The notes beneath the pieces are model-generated. The model was not told the origin of the DNA. It worked only from the letters and a program-made list of their open reading frames with translations, and did not search any database. Shown here piece after piece: positions 54,299 through 62,942 of a DNA stretch of 64,000 nucleotides. The stretch is from positions 46,328 through 110,327 of the forward strand of contig SFJG01000001.1 in the NCBI GenBank assembly GCA_004555955.1, read 5' to 3'. Position numbers and translations under genes: made by a program. Positions within the stretch are counted from its first letter, which is position 1. Every line of letters starts with the position of its first letter. The stretch is from Bacteroidales bacterium. GTDB taxonomy: Bacteria; Bacteroidota; Bacteroidia; Bacteroidales; Muribaculaceae.

Positions 54299-55531
54299 TC
54301 AGCCGAAAAAGAAGTAGGCGAGCGCGATGCCGGTAATCGACCCGACGGCGTCGGCGAGCAGGGCAAACGGCACGGCATAGCGCGTTTTGCTGATACCTAC
54401 GCTACCGAAATAGACAGCCAGGATGTAGAAAGTTGTGTCGGTACTACCTTGGATACAACCGGCAATACGAGCCGGCAGACTGTCGACGCCGAACGTGTTG
54501 CAAACGTCGACCATCAAGCCGCGGCTACCCGTACCGCTAAGCGGTTTCATCAAAGCCGTGGGCAGCGTTTCCACCCAGTTGGTATCAAAGCCCATAGCAT
54601 CGACGGCTGCAGCGATAGCGTCCGTGATTAGCATCATAGCGCCCGAAGCGCGAAACATGCCGATAGCAACGAGGATTGCAACCAAATAAGGAATGATTGT
54701 CACAGCCGTTTTAAAGCCATCCTTGGCGCCTTCGATGAAGTTGTTGTACACGTTTATACGTTTGCGTAGACCTGCGACGAGAAAGCCTATAATCACGCTC
54801 AGAAGGAGGAAATTAGCGGCAAACGAGCTGTAGCGTTGCATAGTTTCGGGGTCGAGCGAAGAGAAGAACCATACAATTCCGACAATGACAGCAATCAGTC
54901 CGAGTAGCCAAGCGATGATTACGCGGTCGAGCAAGTTAATGCGTTGCTTGATGCACAGCGCAACGAGCCCTACGACGGTTGCCACAAAGGTTGCTATTAA
55001 TATAGGTATAAAGACGTCGGTGGGGTTAGCGGCTCCACAACTTGCGCGATAGGTCATGATACCGATGGGGATAAGCACAAGTCCCGACGCATTTAGAATA
55101 AGGAACATAAGCATGGCGTCGGTCGCCGTATCTTTCTTCGGATTGAGTTCTTGCAACTGCTGCATGGCTTTAAGTCCGAGAGGAGTGGCAGCGTTGTCGA
55201 GCCCGAGCATATTCGCCGAAACGTTCATAAATATAGACCCCATTGCGGGATGATTTTTCGGCACGCCCGGAAAGAGTCGCGAAAAGAGAGGACTCACCAA
55301 TCGGCTGAAAAATTGAATAACCCCACCTTTTTCTCCAATACGCATAATTCCCATCCAAAGCGAAAGCACACCGGTAAGTCCCAACGAAAGTTCGAACGCA
55401 GTTTTTGCTGAGTCGAACGACGAGGTCATTATCGTCGTCCAAATATCTATGTTGCCATGGAATATGGTCTCGTATAGTGCAAACAGAAAGGTTGCAACGA
55501 AAAATGTTATCCAAATGTAATTTAAAGCCAT
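54299..55531 (-). CDS. SpmA/SpmB-like fused nucleoside-recognition membrane protein
   Basis: 410 residues with about ten membrane segments and two nucleoside-recognition (Gate) halves. The first half has TGVLSLWMGIMRIGEKGGVI and NMLGLDNAATPLGLKAMQQL, as in SpmA. The second has PYLVAILVAIGMFRASGAMM and GCIQGSTDTTFYILAVYFG, as in SpmB. The fused form is common in Bacteroidetes, which do not sporulate; the transported compound is not known. The ATG at 55531 is preferred to a TTG at 55612. Confidence 0.88.
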   Translation of the reverse strand: MALNYIWITFFVATFLFALYETIFHGNIDIWTTIMTSSFDSAKTAFELSLGLTGVLSLWMGIMRIGEKGGVIQFFSRLVSPLFSRLFPGVPKNHPAMGSIFMNVSANMLGLDNAATPLGLKAMQQLQELNPKKDTATDAMLMFLILNASGLVLIPIGIMTYRASCGAANPTDVFIPILIATFVATVVGLVALCIKQRINLLDRVIIAWLLGLIAVIVGIVWFFSSLDPETMQRYSSFAANFLLLSVIIGFLVAGLRKRINVYNNFIEGAKDGFKTAVTIIPYLVAILVAIGMFRASGAMMLITDAIAAAVDAMGFDTNWVETLPTALMKPLSGTGSRGLMVDVCNTFGVDSLPARIAGCIQGSTDTTFYILAVYFGSVGISKTRYAVPFALLADAVGSITGIALAYFFFG

Positions 55532-55750
55532 AAAAGTACGGTTTTGAAGAAATTTGTGCGAAGTTACGTCATTTTGAGGAGATGTGAAAGTATCCGGCGA
55601 TTTTTCTGACAAAAAATCACGAAAGCAAAAATAGGGGTCAACACGTTATATATCTGTCAATTACGCAAAATTTAAGCCTCTGAGATTTTAAAATTTTGAA
55701 CCGAATCGATTAGTTGGTCGAAATAAAACAGTTAAAAAGAGTGAAAAATT

Positions 55751-55766
55751 CGTTTCACGTGTAACA
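55751..55766. promoter_or_regulatory. Degenerate parS-like site
   Basis: CGTTTCACGTGTAACA differs from the parS variant TGTTTCACGTGAAACA at two of 16 positions and keeps the central TTTCACGTG core. It lies in the gap between the SpmAB-like gene and the DUF2807 gene, 3.9 kb from the perfect site. ParB binding is only inferred. Confidence 0.5.
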
Positions 55767-55807
55767 TTTTCGACGCGTGATTCGTCTAATTCATAAAATC
55801 AAAAAAA

Positions 55808-56575
55808 ATGAAAAAATTTTTAGTATTAGCAACATTGATTGCAACAACAATGATTAGCGGATGTGCGTTCACAGGAAACAACGAATTCGGCTCAGGCAAA
55901 AAAGTCGTGAAGGCAGAAGGCGCCACAGTGAAAAAAACATTAACCCTCCCGGAATTCACAAATGTGGAGGTTGCCGAATTTATCGGCAACATTACCTACA
56001 CCGACTCGGCGGCTGCCAAGGTTGTAATCACCGGACCGGAGAATGCGGTCGGTGTGATAAAGACGGAAGTGAAAAACGGAAAACTCACGATAGGTGTAAA
56101 AGACGGCTATCGCGTTCGCCTGCAAAAGAATCAGAAGATGCAAATCGCCATCAGTTCGAAAACGCTTGCACAAGTCGAGGCAGACTTCGTGGGCAACTTC
56201 AGCGCGTCGCGATTGAGCGGAACAAATGTCGAGGTCGAGAATAACGGCGTAGGCGATTTGAGCATCAAAGCAATCAGTGCACAAAAGGCAGACATCGAAG
56301 TAAACGGTGTCGGCAAAGTGAATATCAGTGGCATTGCTACCGACCGACTGACTGCGGAATGTAATGGCGTAGGCGACATAACGCTAAGCGGAAATGCAAA
56401 GCGCGCGGCGCTCGAATGCAACGGAGTAGGTAGTATGCACGCAGACAAACTCAAGTGTGGCACCGCCAACGTCACAGCCACGGGAGTCGGCGGCGTAACG
56501 GTTTGGGTCGACGGCAAATCGACAGTCGACCGAAGCGGAATCGGCAACGTAAAGATACTGGGACAAAACAAATAA
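55808..56575 (+). CDS. DUF2807 (head GIN domain) exported lipoprotein
   Basis: 255 residues. The signal peptide ends in the lipobox ISGC (about residue 19). The mature part is a DUF2807 beta-helix with repeated short strands (VENNGVGDLSIKAISAQKAD, VNGVGKVNISGIATDRLTAE, CNGVGDITLSGNAKRAALEC). Repeats about every 21-22 residues carry NGVG. Such proteins are thought to be surface or periplasmic adhesin-like proteins; the role is unknown. Confidence 0.85.
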   Translation: MKKFLVLATLIATTMISGCAFTGNNEFGSGKKVVKAEGATVKKTLTLPEFTNVEVAEFIGNITYTDSAAAKVVITGPENAVGVIKTEVKNGKLTIGVKDGYRVRLQKNQKMQIAISSKTLAQVEADFVGNFSASRLSGTNVEVENNGVGDLSIKAISAQKADIEVNGVGKVNISGIATDRLTAECNGVGDITLSGNAKRAALECNGVGSMHADKLKCGTANVTATGVGGVTVWVDGKSTVDRSGIGNVKILGQNK

Positions 56576-56646
56576 GCGAAAACGCGCGGCGGTTTTTGAT
56601 TTCTCAAGATAATTTTCTATTTTTGCAGAAACAAACACTAAACGCA

Positions 56647-57840
56647 ATGGAACATATATCAGAACGAATTCAGTCGCTATCAGCATCGGCAACATTAGCA
56701 ATGTCGCAAAAGAGTAATGAACTGAAAGCACAAGGAGTAGATGTCATCAATTTGTCGGTAGGGCAACCGGACTTCAACACGCCGGAGCACGTCAAAGATG
56801 CGGCAAAGAAAGCCATTGACGACAATTTCACATTCTACACACCGGTAGCGGGATATATGTCATTGCGCCAAGCCATCGCCGAGAAGATGGAGCGAGAAAA
56901 CGGTCTGAAGTTCGCACCCGAACAAATCGTGGTGTCGGGCGGCGCCAAGCAATCGCTCTGCAACGTCATTCTGTCGACCATCAACCCCGGCGACGAGGTG
57001 GTCATCCCCACCCCGGCATGGGTAAGTTATGTGGAGATGGTAAAACTCGCCGAGGGCGTCACGGTGACAGTTCCGACGACTGTCGACGACAACTTCAAGG
57101 TTAGCCCCGAGCGTCTGGAAGCAGCCATCACCGACAAGACACGCATGGTGCTACTCTGCTCGCCGTCGAACCCCACGGGCAGCGTATACTCGCGCGACGA
57201 ACTGCGCGCCTTGGCTGAAGTGTTGGCACGCCATCCGCAAGTGTTGATACTCTCCGACGAGATTTACGAGCACATCAACTTCACCGGAACATTCGCATCG
57301 ATAAGCGAATTCGAAGAGGTTCGCGACCGCACAATCATCGTCAACGGCGTATCAAAAGCCTACGCAATGACCGGCTGGCGTATAGGTTTCATCGCAGCAC
57401 CGCTGTGGGTAGCCAAAGCCACAACAAAACTGCAAGGACAATACACGTCAAATCCGTCGTCGATAGCACAAAAAGCCGCCGAAGCCGCCTACACGGGCAG
57501 TCAACAGTGCGTCGAAGATATGCGCGTAGCCTTTGAGCGCCGCCGCAACTTGATATGCTCCCTACTCGCCGAAATTCCCGGTCTGAAAATCAACCATCCC
57601 GAAGGTGCGTTCTACATCTTCCCCGAAGTGTCGGCATATTTCGGTAAGAAATACGGCGACAAAACAATCAACGACGCCAACGACCTGGCAATGTATCTGC
57701 TCGAAACAGGACACGTTGCAACCGTCGGAGGTGACGCATTCTGCGCGCCCGGCTACATCCGCTTGAGCTACGCAACGAGCGACGACAACATTCGCAAAGC
57801 CGTTGCCCGCATCGCCGACGCCCTCAAAATGTTGAAATAA
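56647..57840 (+). CDS. Class I pyridoxal-phosphate aminotransferase (aspartate type)
   Basis: 397-residue cytosolic enzyme. Seen: VINLSVGQPDFNTPEHVKDA, TPAWVSYVEMVKLAEG, LLCSPSNPTGSVYSRDEL, the PLP Lys in VNGVSKAYAMTGWRIGFIA, and GAFYIFPEVSAYFGKKYGD. This fits AspC of the Bacteroidetes/thermophile type (aspartate + 2-oxoglutarate to oxaloacetate + glutamate). The frame is open from 56455 through the end of the DUF2807 gene, but the ATG at 56647 gives the family start. Confidence 0.93.
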   Translation: MEHISERIQSLSASATLAMSQKSNELKAQGVDVINLSVGQPDFNTPEHVKDAAKKAIDDNFTFYTPVAGYMSLRQAIAEKMERENGLKFAPEQIVVSGGAKQSLCNVILSTINPGDEVVIPTPAWVSYVEMVKLAEGVTVTVPTTVDDNFKVSPERLEAAITDKTRMVLLCSPSNPTGSVYSRDELRALAEVLARHPQVLILSDEIYEHINFTGTFASISEFEEVRDRTIIVNGVSKAYAMTGWRIGFIAAPLWVAKATTKLQGQYTSNPSSIAQKAAEAAYTGSQQCVEDMRVAFERRRNLICSLLAEIPGLKINHPEGAFYIFPEVSAYFGKKYGDKTINDANDLAMYLLETGHVATVGGDAFCAPGYIRLSYATSDDNIRKAVARIADALKMLK

Positions 57841-57859
57841 TCATATAAAAGAGATTCAT

Positions 57860-57905
57860 AAGCCGCAAGTCGTCGCCTGAAAAGGTCAACTTGCGGCTTT
57901 ATTAT
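57860..57905 (+). terminator. Terminator after the aminotransferase
   Basis: Stem AAGCCGCAAGT / ACTTGCGGCTT (11 bp) with an 18-base loop, followed by TATTATAT. Confidence 0.85.
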
Positions 57906-57987
57906 ATAATGTAAAAGTAAGCAAAAAGAGACCTAACATTTGCAAAATTGGCATTTTTGCGGTAATTTTACACTTAATAAACGAATT

Positions 57988-58530
57988 ATGCACGACGACG
58001 AGCAACTCATAGAACAGCTACGCGACCCACAACGGTGTCGAAAAGCATTCAACGAGGTCATTAAAATTTATACGGAGCCGCTGTATTGGCAAATCCGTAA
58101 AATGGTAATCGACCACGATGATGCTAACGACGTCTTGCAAAATACGTTTATCAAAGCGTGGTCGAGCATAGAGAATTTCCGCGGCGACGCAAAATTGTCG
58201 ACATGGCTTTACAAGATAGCGATAAACGAGTCGATAACGTTCATCAACAAAGAAAAACAGCGCAACAACGTGTCGCTCGACGACGATGATTCGTTTCTCA
58301 TCAACTCGTTGGCAAGCGACGAATGGTTCGACGGCGACGACCTGCGCCTGGAGCTGCAAAAAGCCATCAACAGCCTTCCCGAAAAGCAACGCTTGATATT
58401 CAATATGCGCTACTTCGACGACATGAAATACGAAGATATGTCGGAGATTCTCGGCACAACTGTCGGCGCTTTAAAAGCTTCGTATCATCACGCCGTTAAA
58501 AAAATCGAAAAATTCTTCGAGTGTGATTAA
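57988..58530 (+). CDS. ECF-type RNA polymerase sigma factor
   Basis: 180 residues. Region 2 (about 20-85: DDANDVLQNTFIKAWSSIEN, FRGDAKLSTWLYKIAINESI) and region 4 (about 120-175: LPEKQRLIFNMRYFDDMKYE, MSEILGTTVGALKASYHHA) are clear, with no region 1.1 or 3. The ATG at 57988 lacks the 16-residue extension of the longer frame. It is followed by a single-pass membrane protein and a periplasmic helical protein, the layout of a membrane-gated sigma factor. Confidence 0.95.
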   Translation: MHDDEQLIEQLRDPQRCRKAFNEVIKIYTEPLYWQIRKMVIDHDDANDVLQNTFIKAWSSIENFRGDAKLSTWLYKIAINESITFINKEKQRNNVSLDDDDSFLINSLASDEWFDGDDLRLELQKAINSLPEKQRLIFNMRYFDDMKYEDMSEILGTTVGALKASYHHAVKKIEKFFECD

Positions 58531-58563
58531 ACCTTTAAAAATATCAATAGTCTATAATGTACT

Positions 58564-58968
58564 ATGAAACAAGACAGCGACATATTAGATAAGATAGGAA
58601 GGGAACCAGGATTTAAGGTCCCGGAAGGTTATTTTGAGAATTTCGCTCGTCAAATGGCTGAAAATCTGCCTGATAGAGAGTTCAAGAAAGAACCTCGCCC
58701 AACACGATGGATGAGATTGCGCCCATTCGTCTATATGGCAGCTATGTTTGCCGGTGTTTGGTTGATGATGCAAATTTTCTCAGATATGAAAAATGCCTCT
58801 CGTCACGATGTGTTCAATCCGGAAATTGCAAGAGCATTGTCGGACGACAAATTTGTTGACGACATTATGATGTTTGGCGACATATCCGACTACGACTTGA
58901 TGAACGAAATGTATGACGAAGGTATCGAATCGAACATTTTAGATTCCGATACAACTAATGTCCAATAA
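58564..58968 (+). CDS. Single-pass membrane protein, possible anti-sigma factor
   Basis: 134 residues. The cytoplasmic N-terminal part contains FKVPEGYFENFARQMAENL, a motif common next to sigma factors in Bacteroidetes. One membrane segment (about 55-75: FVYMAAMFAGVWLMMQIF) and an acidic periplasmic tail with many Asp/Met follow. It has no zinc-binding anti-sigma (ZAS) motif. It starts 33 bases after the sigma gene. A role in holding the sigma factor at the membrane is inferred. Confidence 0.75.
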   Translation: MKQDSDILDKIGREPGFKVPEGYFENFARQMAENLPDREFKKEPRPTRWMRLRPFVYMAAMFAGVWLMMQIFSDMKNASRHDVFNPEIARALSDDKFVDDIMMFGDISDYDLMNEMYDEGIESNILDSDTTNVQ

Positions 58969-58979
58969 ATCAGGAAGAA

Positions 58980-59438
58980 ATGAAAGCCAAATTATATATA
59001 ATAGCAGCATTGATAGCAACTGCGCTGACAGCCGTTGCGCAGACAAACAATAAAGACCAACGCACACGGTGGATGAACGAAGTTCGCAATCAGAAATACG
59101 AATTTATCATCAAAGAAACCGACATGACAAAAGAGCAGCAAGAAGACTTTTTGCCGATTTATAAAGAAATGGAAAAAGCCATTTTTACGGCAAATCAAGA
59201 GGCACGCGCGCTCGAACTGAAGGTTTCCAACCAAACGCGCACAAGCGAAGCAGAATATGCGGCGGCGGCTCTTATGCTGGCTCGCGTTAAGCAGCGCGAA
59301 GGCGATATCGAAATGGAATACTACCAAAAATTCGAGAGAATTCTGAGCAAAAAACAGCTCTTTCAACTGAAACGCGCAGAGAACAAATTTACACAATATA
59401 TGCTGAGCCATCATCGCCGCTCAGGAAGCAGCAAGTAA
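58980..59438 (+). CDS. Periplasmic helical protein, Spy/CpxP-like
   Basis: 152 residues with a signal peptide (MKAKLYIIAALIATALTAVA). The rest is helical and charged (MTKEQQEDFLPIYKEMEKAI, ILSKKQLFQLKRAENKFTQY), with the two LTxxQ-like repeats (MTKEQQ and LSKKQL) seen in Spy, CpxP and CnrX. It starts 11 bases after the membrane protein gene. It may be the periplasmic sensor of the sigma-factor system. Confidence 0.75.
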   Translation: MKAKLYIIAALIATALTAVAQTNNKDQRTRWMNEVRNQKYEFIIKETDMTKEQQEDFLPIYKEMEKAIFTANQEARALELKVSNQTRTSEAEYAAAALMLARVKQREGDIEMEYYQKFERILSKKQLFQLKRAENKFTQYMLSHHRRSGSSK

Positions 59439-59460
59439 TAAAATAAGACATATTTTTTAG

Positions 59461-59485
59461 AAAGCACCTCGAGGGGTGCTTTTTC
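59461..59485. terminator. Bidirectional terminator
   Basis: AAAGCACC / GGTGCTTT with a 5-base loop and T-rich flanks on both sides. It lies between the sigma-factor triad and the convergent LtaS-like gene, whose stop codon it touches. Confidence 0.85.
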
Positions 59486-61215
59486 TATTTCGCAAAATAG
59501 TTGCCTTTGATAATTCGGCAGCTGACGTCCCACGCCTCGAGGGTGCGACGGTCGGCGCCAACAAGAGTGCCGTCGCAATAGGCAGCCGAGGCGGGCTCGC
59601 GGCGCAGCAACGAACTCCCCAACCCTTTCCACGAGTAATCGTTACAGCCTGCCAAGTCGAGCAAAGTAGGGTAGATGTCGACCTGTCCCGCCGGCGTATC
59701 AATCGATTTTGTTACGACAGTGCCCGTCACAATCATGGCGCAATAGGTGTCGTCGACTGTCGGCTCACGACCTTCCAACTCGTTCAAATCCACGTCGTTA
59801 TGGTCGGAAACGATGGCTACAATCGAGTTTTCCAAGAGTCCGCGACGGCGCAATCGGTCGAGAAAATCGCCAATCTGCGCATCGAGACGGTGAAAAGCCT
59901 CAAGAGCATAAGCCACACGGCGAGGAGCACCGACACGCGAAAGGGCGGTCGGGCTGTCGGGCGCGCGATAAGGCTGGTGGGTGTTAAGCGTTACGAGATG
60001 CGCAAACACGGGTTTTGGCGATGCGGCAATGCTGTCGACAGCCGCGCGAAGCATTGCCTCGTCGCTAAGGTCGTCGCCTGTCGATTGCGCCGTACAGTCG
60101 TAGAAACGGTCGAAGCCGAGAGCCTGCGCAAGTTCCTGCTGATTCCATGCCGACGCTTGGTCGCACACCATATTGAACGATGTGTAGCCGTGACGCTTCA
60201 AAGCGCGCGCCAAACTCGGATAACGGCGATTGTGCGCATACGACGTAGCCACCGAACCCGACGAAAGCGGCAACAATCCCGTATTGATGATGAAATGACC
60301 GTCGCTCGAACGTCCGTCTTTGACCTGCGGAAGGAGTTTCAGCGCAGCCACTGTGCCCTCTCGATGCAGCAGACTGTCGACGTGCGGCATCACCTCAACG
60401 CCGCAAACCGTGCGGTCGAGCATCCACGAATTCAGCGACTCTACAACGATAACAATCACGTTCCGGCACTGCGGCGAGGCATAAGAATTGTCGGTGTAAC
60501 GGGGCTGCCCGGCAAGGTACGATTCAATCCGACGGCGGTCGTCGTCGCTGAGTCGGTCGGGCGTAACAGCCGTAACTACGGAATAGACCACATAGGGGAC
60601 GAAACCGTTGTCGCAGATATATCCGCAAGCCTTATACATCGTGGTGTAGGGCTGCGTAATCGAATAGTTTCTACCGAGTCGGCTCACGTTATAGGCGGCG
60701 CCGACGGCATATCCCGCCAACGCACAGCCAATCACCGAGAGCACCGTGCCACGCCCGTAACGTCGCGGCTCGGGCAACTTCCTTCCGACAAAAATCAAGA
60801 CAATGAGAGGCAAAAAAGCCACCAATTCGCCCGCACCGAAAAGACCTCCGGCGCTGCGAAGTAGTGTGCCGTTGACGTTTCCCCACAGCAGGAAGTGAGA
60901 AAAAGGCATAGCATCGTGGTAGACGTGCATATACATCCGCTCGACGGCAACATAGCAGCAGAAAAGTGCAATCCACGCATAGACAATCCACCTGCAGCGG
61001 CGCACAAACAGTGCGGGAAGGCTCAACACGGCGGCATCGGCGAGCATTACAAACATCGGCAACAGAGTGTCGACAAAGTCGTAAGAGCCGGGCATGCACG
61101 TAAGCATAACCGTCAGCGTACCACCGTAGACGGGCGCACGCAGCATCTCCAAGGCAACAACGAAACACACGAATGTGCCTATCAGTAGATAGTTGTTCTT
61201 CAGAGCCTGTTTCAC
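59485..61215 (-). CDS. LtaS-like sulfatase-fold membrane enzyme
   Basis: 576 residues. Five membrane segments occupy about 1-180. An extracellular or periplasmic sulfatase-type domain follows (about 250-540): VIVIVVESLNSWML, DGRSSDGHFIINTG (the nucleophile Thr of LtaS corresponds to Ser here), NMVCDQASAWNQQELAQALG, AHLVTLNTHQPYRAP and IVSDHNDVD. It likely moves phosphoglycerol or a similar group to an envelope glycan or lipid; the substrate is unknown. The start is GTG, 4 bases after the upstream gene. Confidence 0.88.
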   Translation of the reverse strand: MKQALKNNYLLIGTFVCFVVALEMLRAPVYGGTLTVMLTCMPGSYDFVDTLLPMFVMLADAAVLSLPALFVRRCRWIVYAWIALFCCYVAVERMYMHVYHDAMPFSHFLLWGNVNGTLLRSAGGLFGAGELVAFLPLIVLIFVGRKLPEPRRYGRGTVLSVIGCALAGYAVGAAYNVSRLGRNYSITQPYTTMYKACGYICDNGFVPYVVYSVVTAVTPDRLSDDDRRRIESYLAGQPRYTDNSYASPQCRNVIVIVVESLNSWMLDRTVCGVEVMPHVDSLLHREGTVAALKLLPQVKDGRSSDGHFIINTGLLPLSSGSVATSYAHNRRYPSLARALKRHGYTSFNMVCDQASAWNQQELAQALGFDRFYDCTAQSTGDDLSDEAMLRAAVDSIAASPKPVFAHLVTLNTHQPYRAPDSPTALSRVGAPRRVAYALEAFHRLDAQIGDFLDRLRRRGLLENSIVAIVSDHNDVDLNELEGREPTVDDTYCAMIVTGTVVTKSIDTPAGQVDIYPTLLDLAGCNDYSWKGLGSSLLRREPASAAYCDGTLVGADRRTLEAWDVSCRIIKGNYFAK

Positions 61216-61219
61216 CGAA

Positions 61220-62026
61220 TTATTCTACAATCGAAAACAATTCTTTGGCATACGGCGTCAGGCATTTCTGCGAGAAAAACTCGTAGAACGGAATGCGCGC
61301 AACCACCTCACCCTGAGCGTAGCAAGCCACTTCATACGGGTTGTAGATGAACGAAATGGAATATTCGTCGATGGCGAAATTGTCGGTCAAGTCAATAAGC
61401 GAATAGTCGATGCAGTTGTCGTCTGTGCCGTAGTCGGCTTCGATGGCCGATTTGATAAGTTCGACCATCTTATCGCGGTCGGCAACCAAGTCGTCGAGCA
61501 TAATGACCTTTTCGAGTTTCAAGTCGTAGCAAACGGTCTGGCGGCTCTCCAATCCGTGCGCGGCACCGAGCATATAATTCGACAAGCCGATGTTGTAAGT
61601 ATATACCCTATCGCCCATATAAGAAGGCATTACGTTTATCGATAGAAACGAACTGTATTCTTGTGGAATCGAATCGACCTCCTCCTGAGTTACCGACGGT
61701 ACGTCTTCGTAGAAAATCGGCTGCTTTACGCGATTGGCAACAACGGTGTTGATGTCGTTGACAGAGTCGTTGAACGCCAAGTTGATTATTTCTTTCTGCA
61801 ACGCCTCAGGCACCTTGCCGCGCAACTTCTCGGGCCACTCCATAAAGATTTTCACCTCGCTATAAGGCTCGAACTCCGAATCGTAGCGCAGACTGTCGGG
61901 CAGATTCTGCTTGAAGTAATGATGCTCGCTGATGTTGGTAAACACCGAAGTACGTTCGTCGGTCTGCTGACTGCATGCAGCCAACAACGCCGCAACCACC
62001 GTTAACATAAATAGATTCCTTTTCAT
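61220..62026 (-). CDS. DUF3298-like lipoprotein
   Basis: 268 residues. The signal peptide ends in the lipobox LLAAC. The C-terminal half (about 150-265) resembles DUF3298/RsiV: MLGAAHGLESRQTVCYDLKL, LDDLVADRDKMVELIKSAIE and FIYNPYEVACYAQGEVVARI. RsiV-type domains bind lysozyme in Gram-positive anti-sigma factors; here no membrane or sigma-binding part is present, so the role is unknown. It is the first gene of a two-gene operon with the LtaS-like enzyme. Confidence 0.85.
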   Translation of the reverse strand: MKRNLFMLTVVAALLAACSQQTDERTSVFTNISEHHYFKQNLPDSLRYDSEFEPYSEVKIFMEWPEKLRGKVPEALQKEIINLAFNDSVNDINTVVANRVKQPIFYEDVPSVTQEEVDSIPQEYSSFLSINVMPSYMGDRVYTYNIGLSNYMLGAAHGLESRQTVCYDLKLEKVIMLDDLVADRDKMVELIKSAIEADYGTDDNCIDYSLIDLTDNFAIDEYSISFIYNPYEVACYAQGEVVARIPFYEFFSQKCLTPYAKELFSIVE

Positions 62027-62156
62027 CTCTTTTTCGTTTAGTTGTACAAAAGTAATATATTAATGAACAATATGAAAGTAAAAAAGTTTATTTTGGTATA
62101 GGTACGAGTTATCTAAAAAAAATGACTATATTTGCAGTACAGGCTACAAAAACGAA

Positions 62157-62609
62157 ATGAGAATAGTAGTACAACGAGTAAAAGAAGCATCGGTAACTAT
62201 CGACGGCACAAAAAAGTCGTCGATAGGAGTCGGTATGATGATACTTGTCGGCGTCGAAGAAGCCGACACAGTCGACGACGTTGAATGGCTGGCGAAAAAA
62301 GTAATAGCCATGCGCATTTTCAATGATTCGGAAGGCGTGATGAATCTGCCAATCAGCGCAGTCGACGGCGACATCCTCGTGGTGAGCCAATTCACTCTAC
62401 ACGCCTCAACGCGCAAGGGCAACCGCCCATCGTATATCCGTGCGGCACGCCCCGAAACGGCTATCCCGCTCTATCGCGCATTTATCGATGCTCTCAATGC
62501 GCAACTGCCGCGACCCTGTGGCGAAGGCACTTTCGGAGCCGACATGCAAGTGGCGCTCGTCAACGACGGCCCCGTTACAATTATTATTGACTCAAAACTC
62601 AGAGAATAA
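62157..62609 (+). CDS. dtd: D-aminoacyl-tRNA deacylase
   Basis: 150-residue protein that removes D-amino acids (and Gly) from mischarged tRNA. Both active-site motifs are present: SQFTLHAS (about 80-87) and NDGPVT (about 137-142), plus the N-terminal MRIVVQRVKEASVTIDG. A -7-like TATATTTG lies at 62127-62134. The pyrophosphohydrolase gene follows after 2 bases. Confidence 0.96.
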   Translation: MRIVVQRVKEASVTIDGTKKSSIGVGMMILVGVEEADTVDDVEWLAKKVIAMRIFNDSEGVMNLPISAVDGDILVVSQFTLHASTRKGNRPSYIRAARPETAIPLYRAFIDALNAQLPRPCGEGTFGADMQVALVNDGPVTIIIDSKLRE

Positions 62610-62611
62610 CG

Positions 62612-62938
62612 ATGACCATTCAGGAAGCACAAGAAGCTGTCGATAAGTGGATTAAAGACTACGGCGTTCGCTACTTCAACGAAATGACCAATATGGCGAT
62701 TCTTACCGAAGAAGTGGGCGAGGTGGCACGCATTATGGCGCGCCGCTTCGGCGAACAGTCGGCTAAAGACGGCGAACGGCTCGACTTGGCTGACGAACTC
62801 GCCGACGTTTTGTGGGTGCTTATGTGCATCGCTAACCAAACAGGTGTCGACCTTACCGAGGCTTTCGAAAAAAACATCTTGAAAAAAACATCTCGCGACA
62901 ATCAAAGACACAAAAATAACGTAAAACTTAAATCATAA
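62612..62938 (+). CDS. MazG-like nucleotide pyrophosphohydrolase
   Basis: 108 residues with the MazG metal-binding set: EEVGEVARIMARRFGE (ExxE) and DLADELADVLWVLMCIANQT (ExxD). All-alpha NTP pyrophosphohydrolases of this size clear non-standard nucleotides. The operon dtd-mazG-deoC joins quality-control and salvage enzymes and is common in Bacteroidales as far as I recall. Confidence 0.92.
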   Translation: MTIQEAQEAVDKWIKDYGVRYFNEMTNMAILTEEVGEVARIMARRFGEQSAKDGERLDLADELADVLWVLMCIANQTGVDLTEAFEKNILKKTSRDNQRHKNNVKLKS

Positions 62939-62942
62939 AATT

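Noticed and set aside
59476..60864. 462-codon plus-strand frame opposite the LtaS-like gene
   Set aside because: It is antisense to a protein with sulfatase motifs and membrane segments; no similarity was seen.
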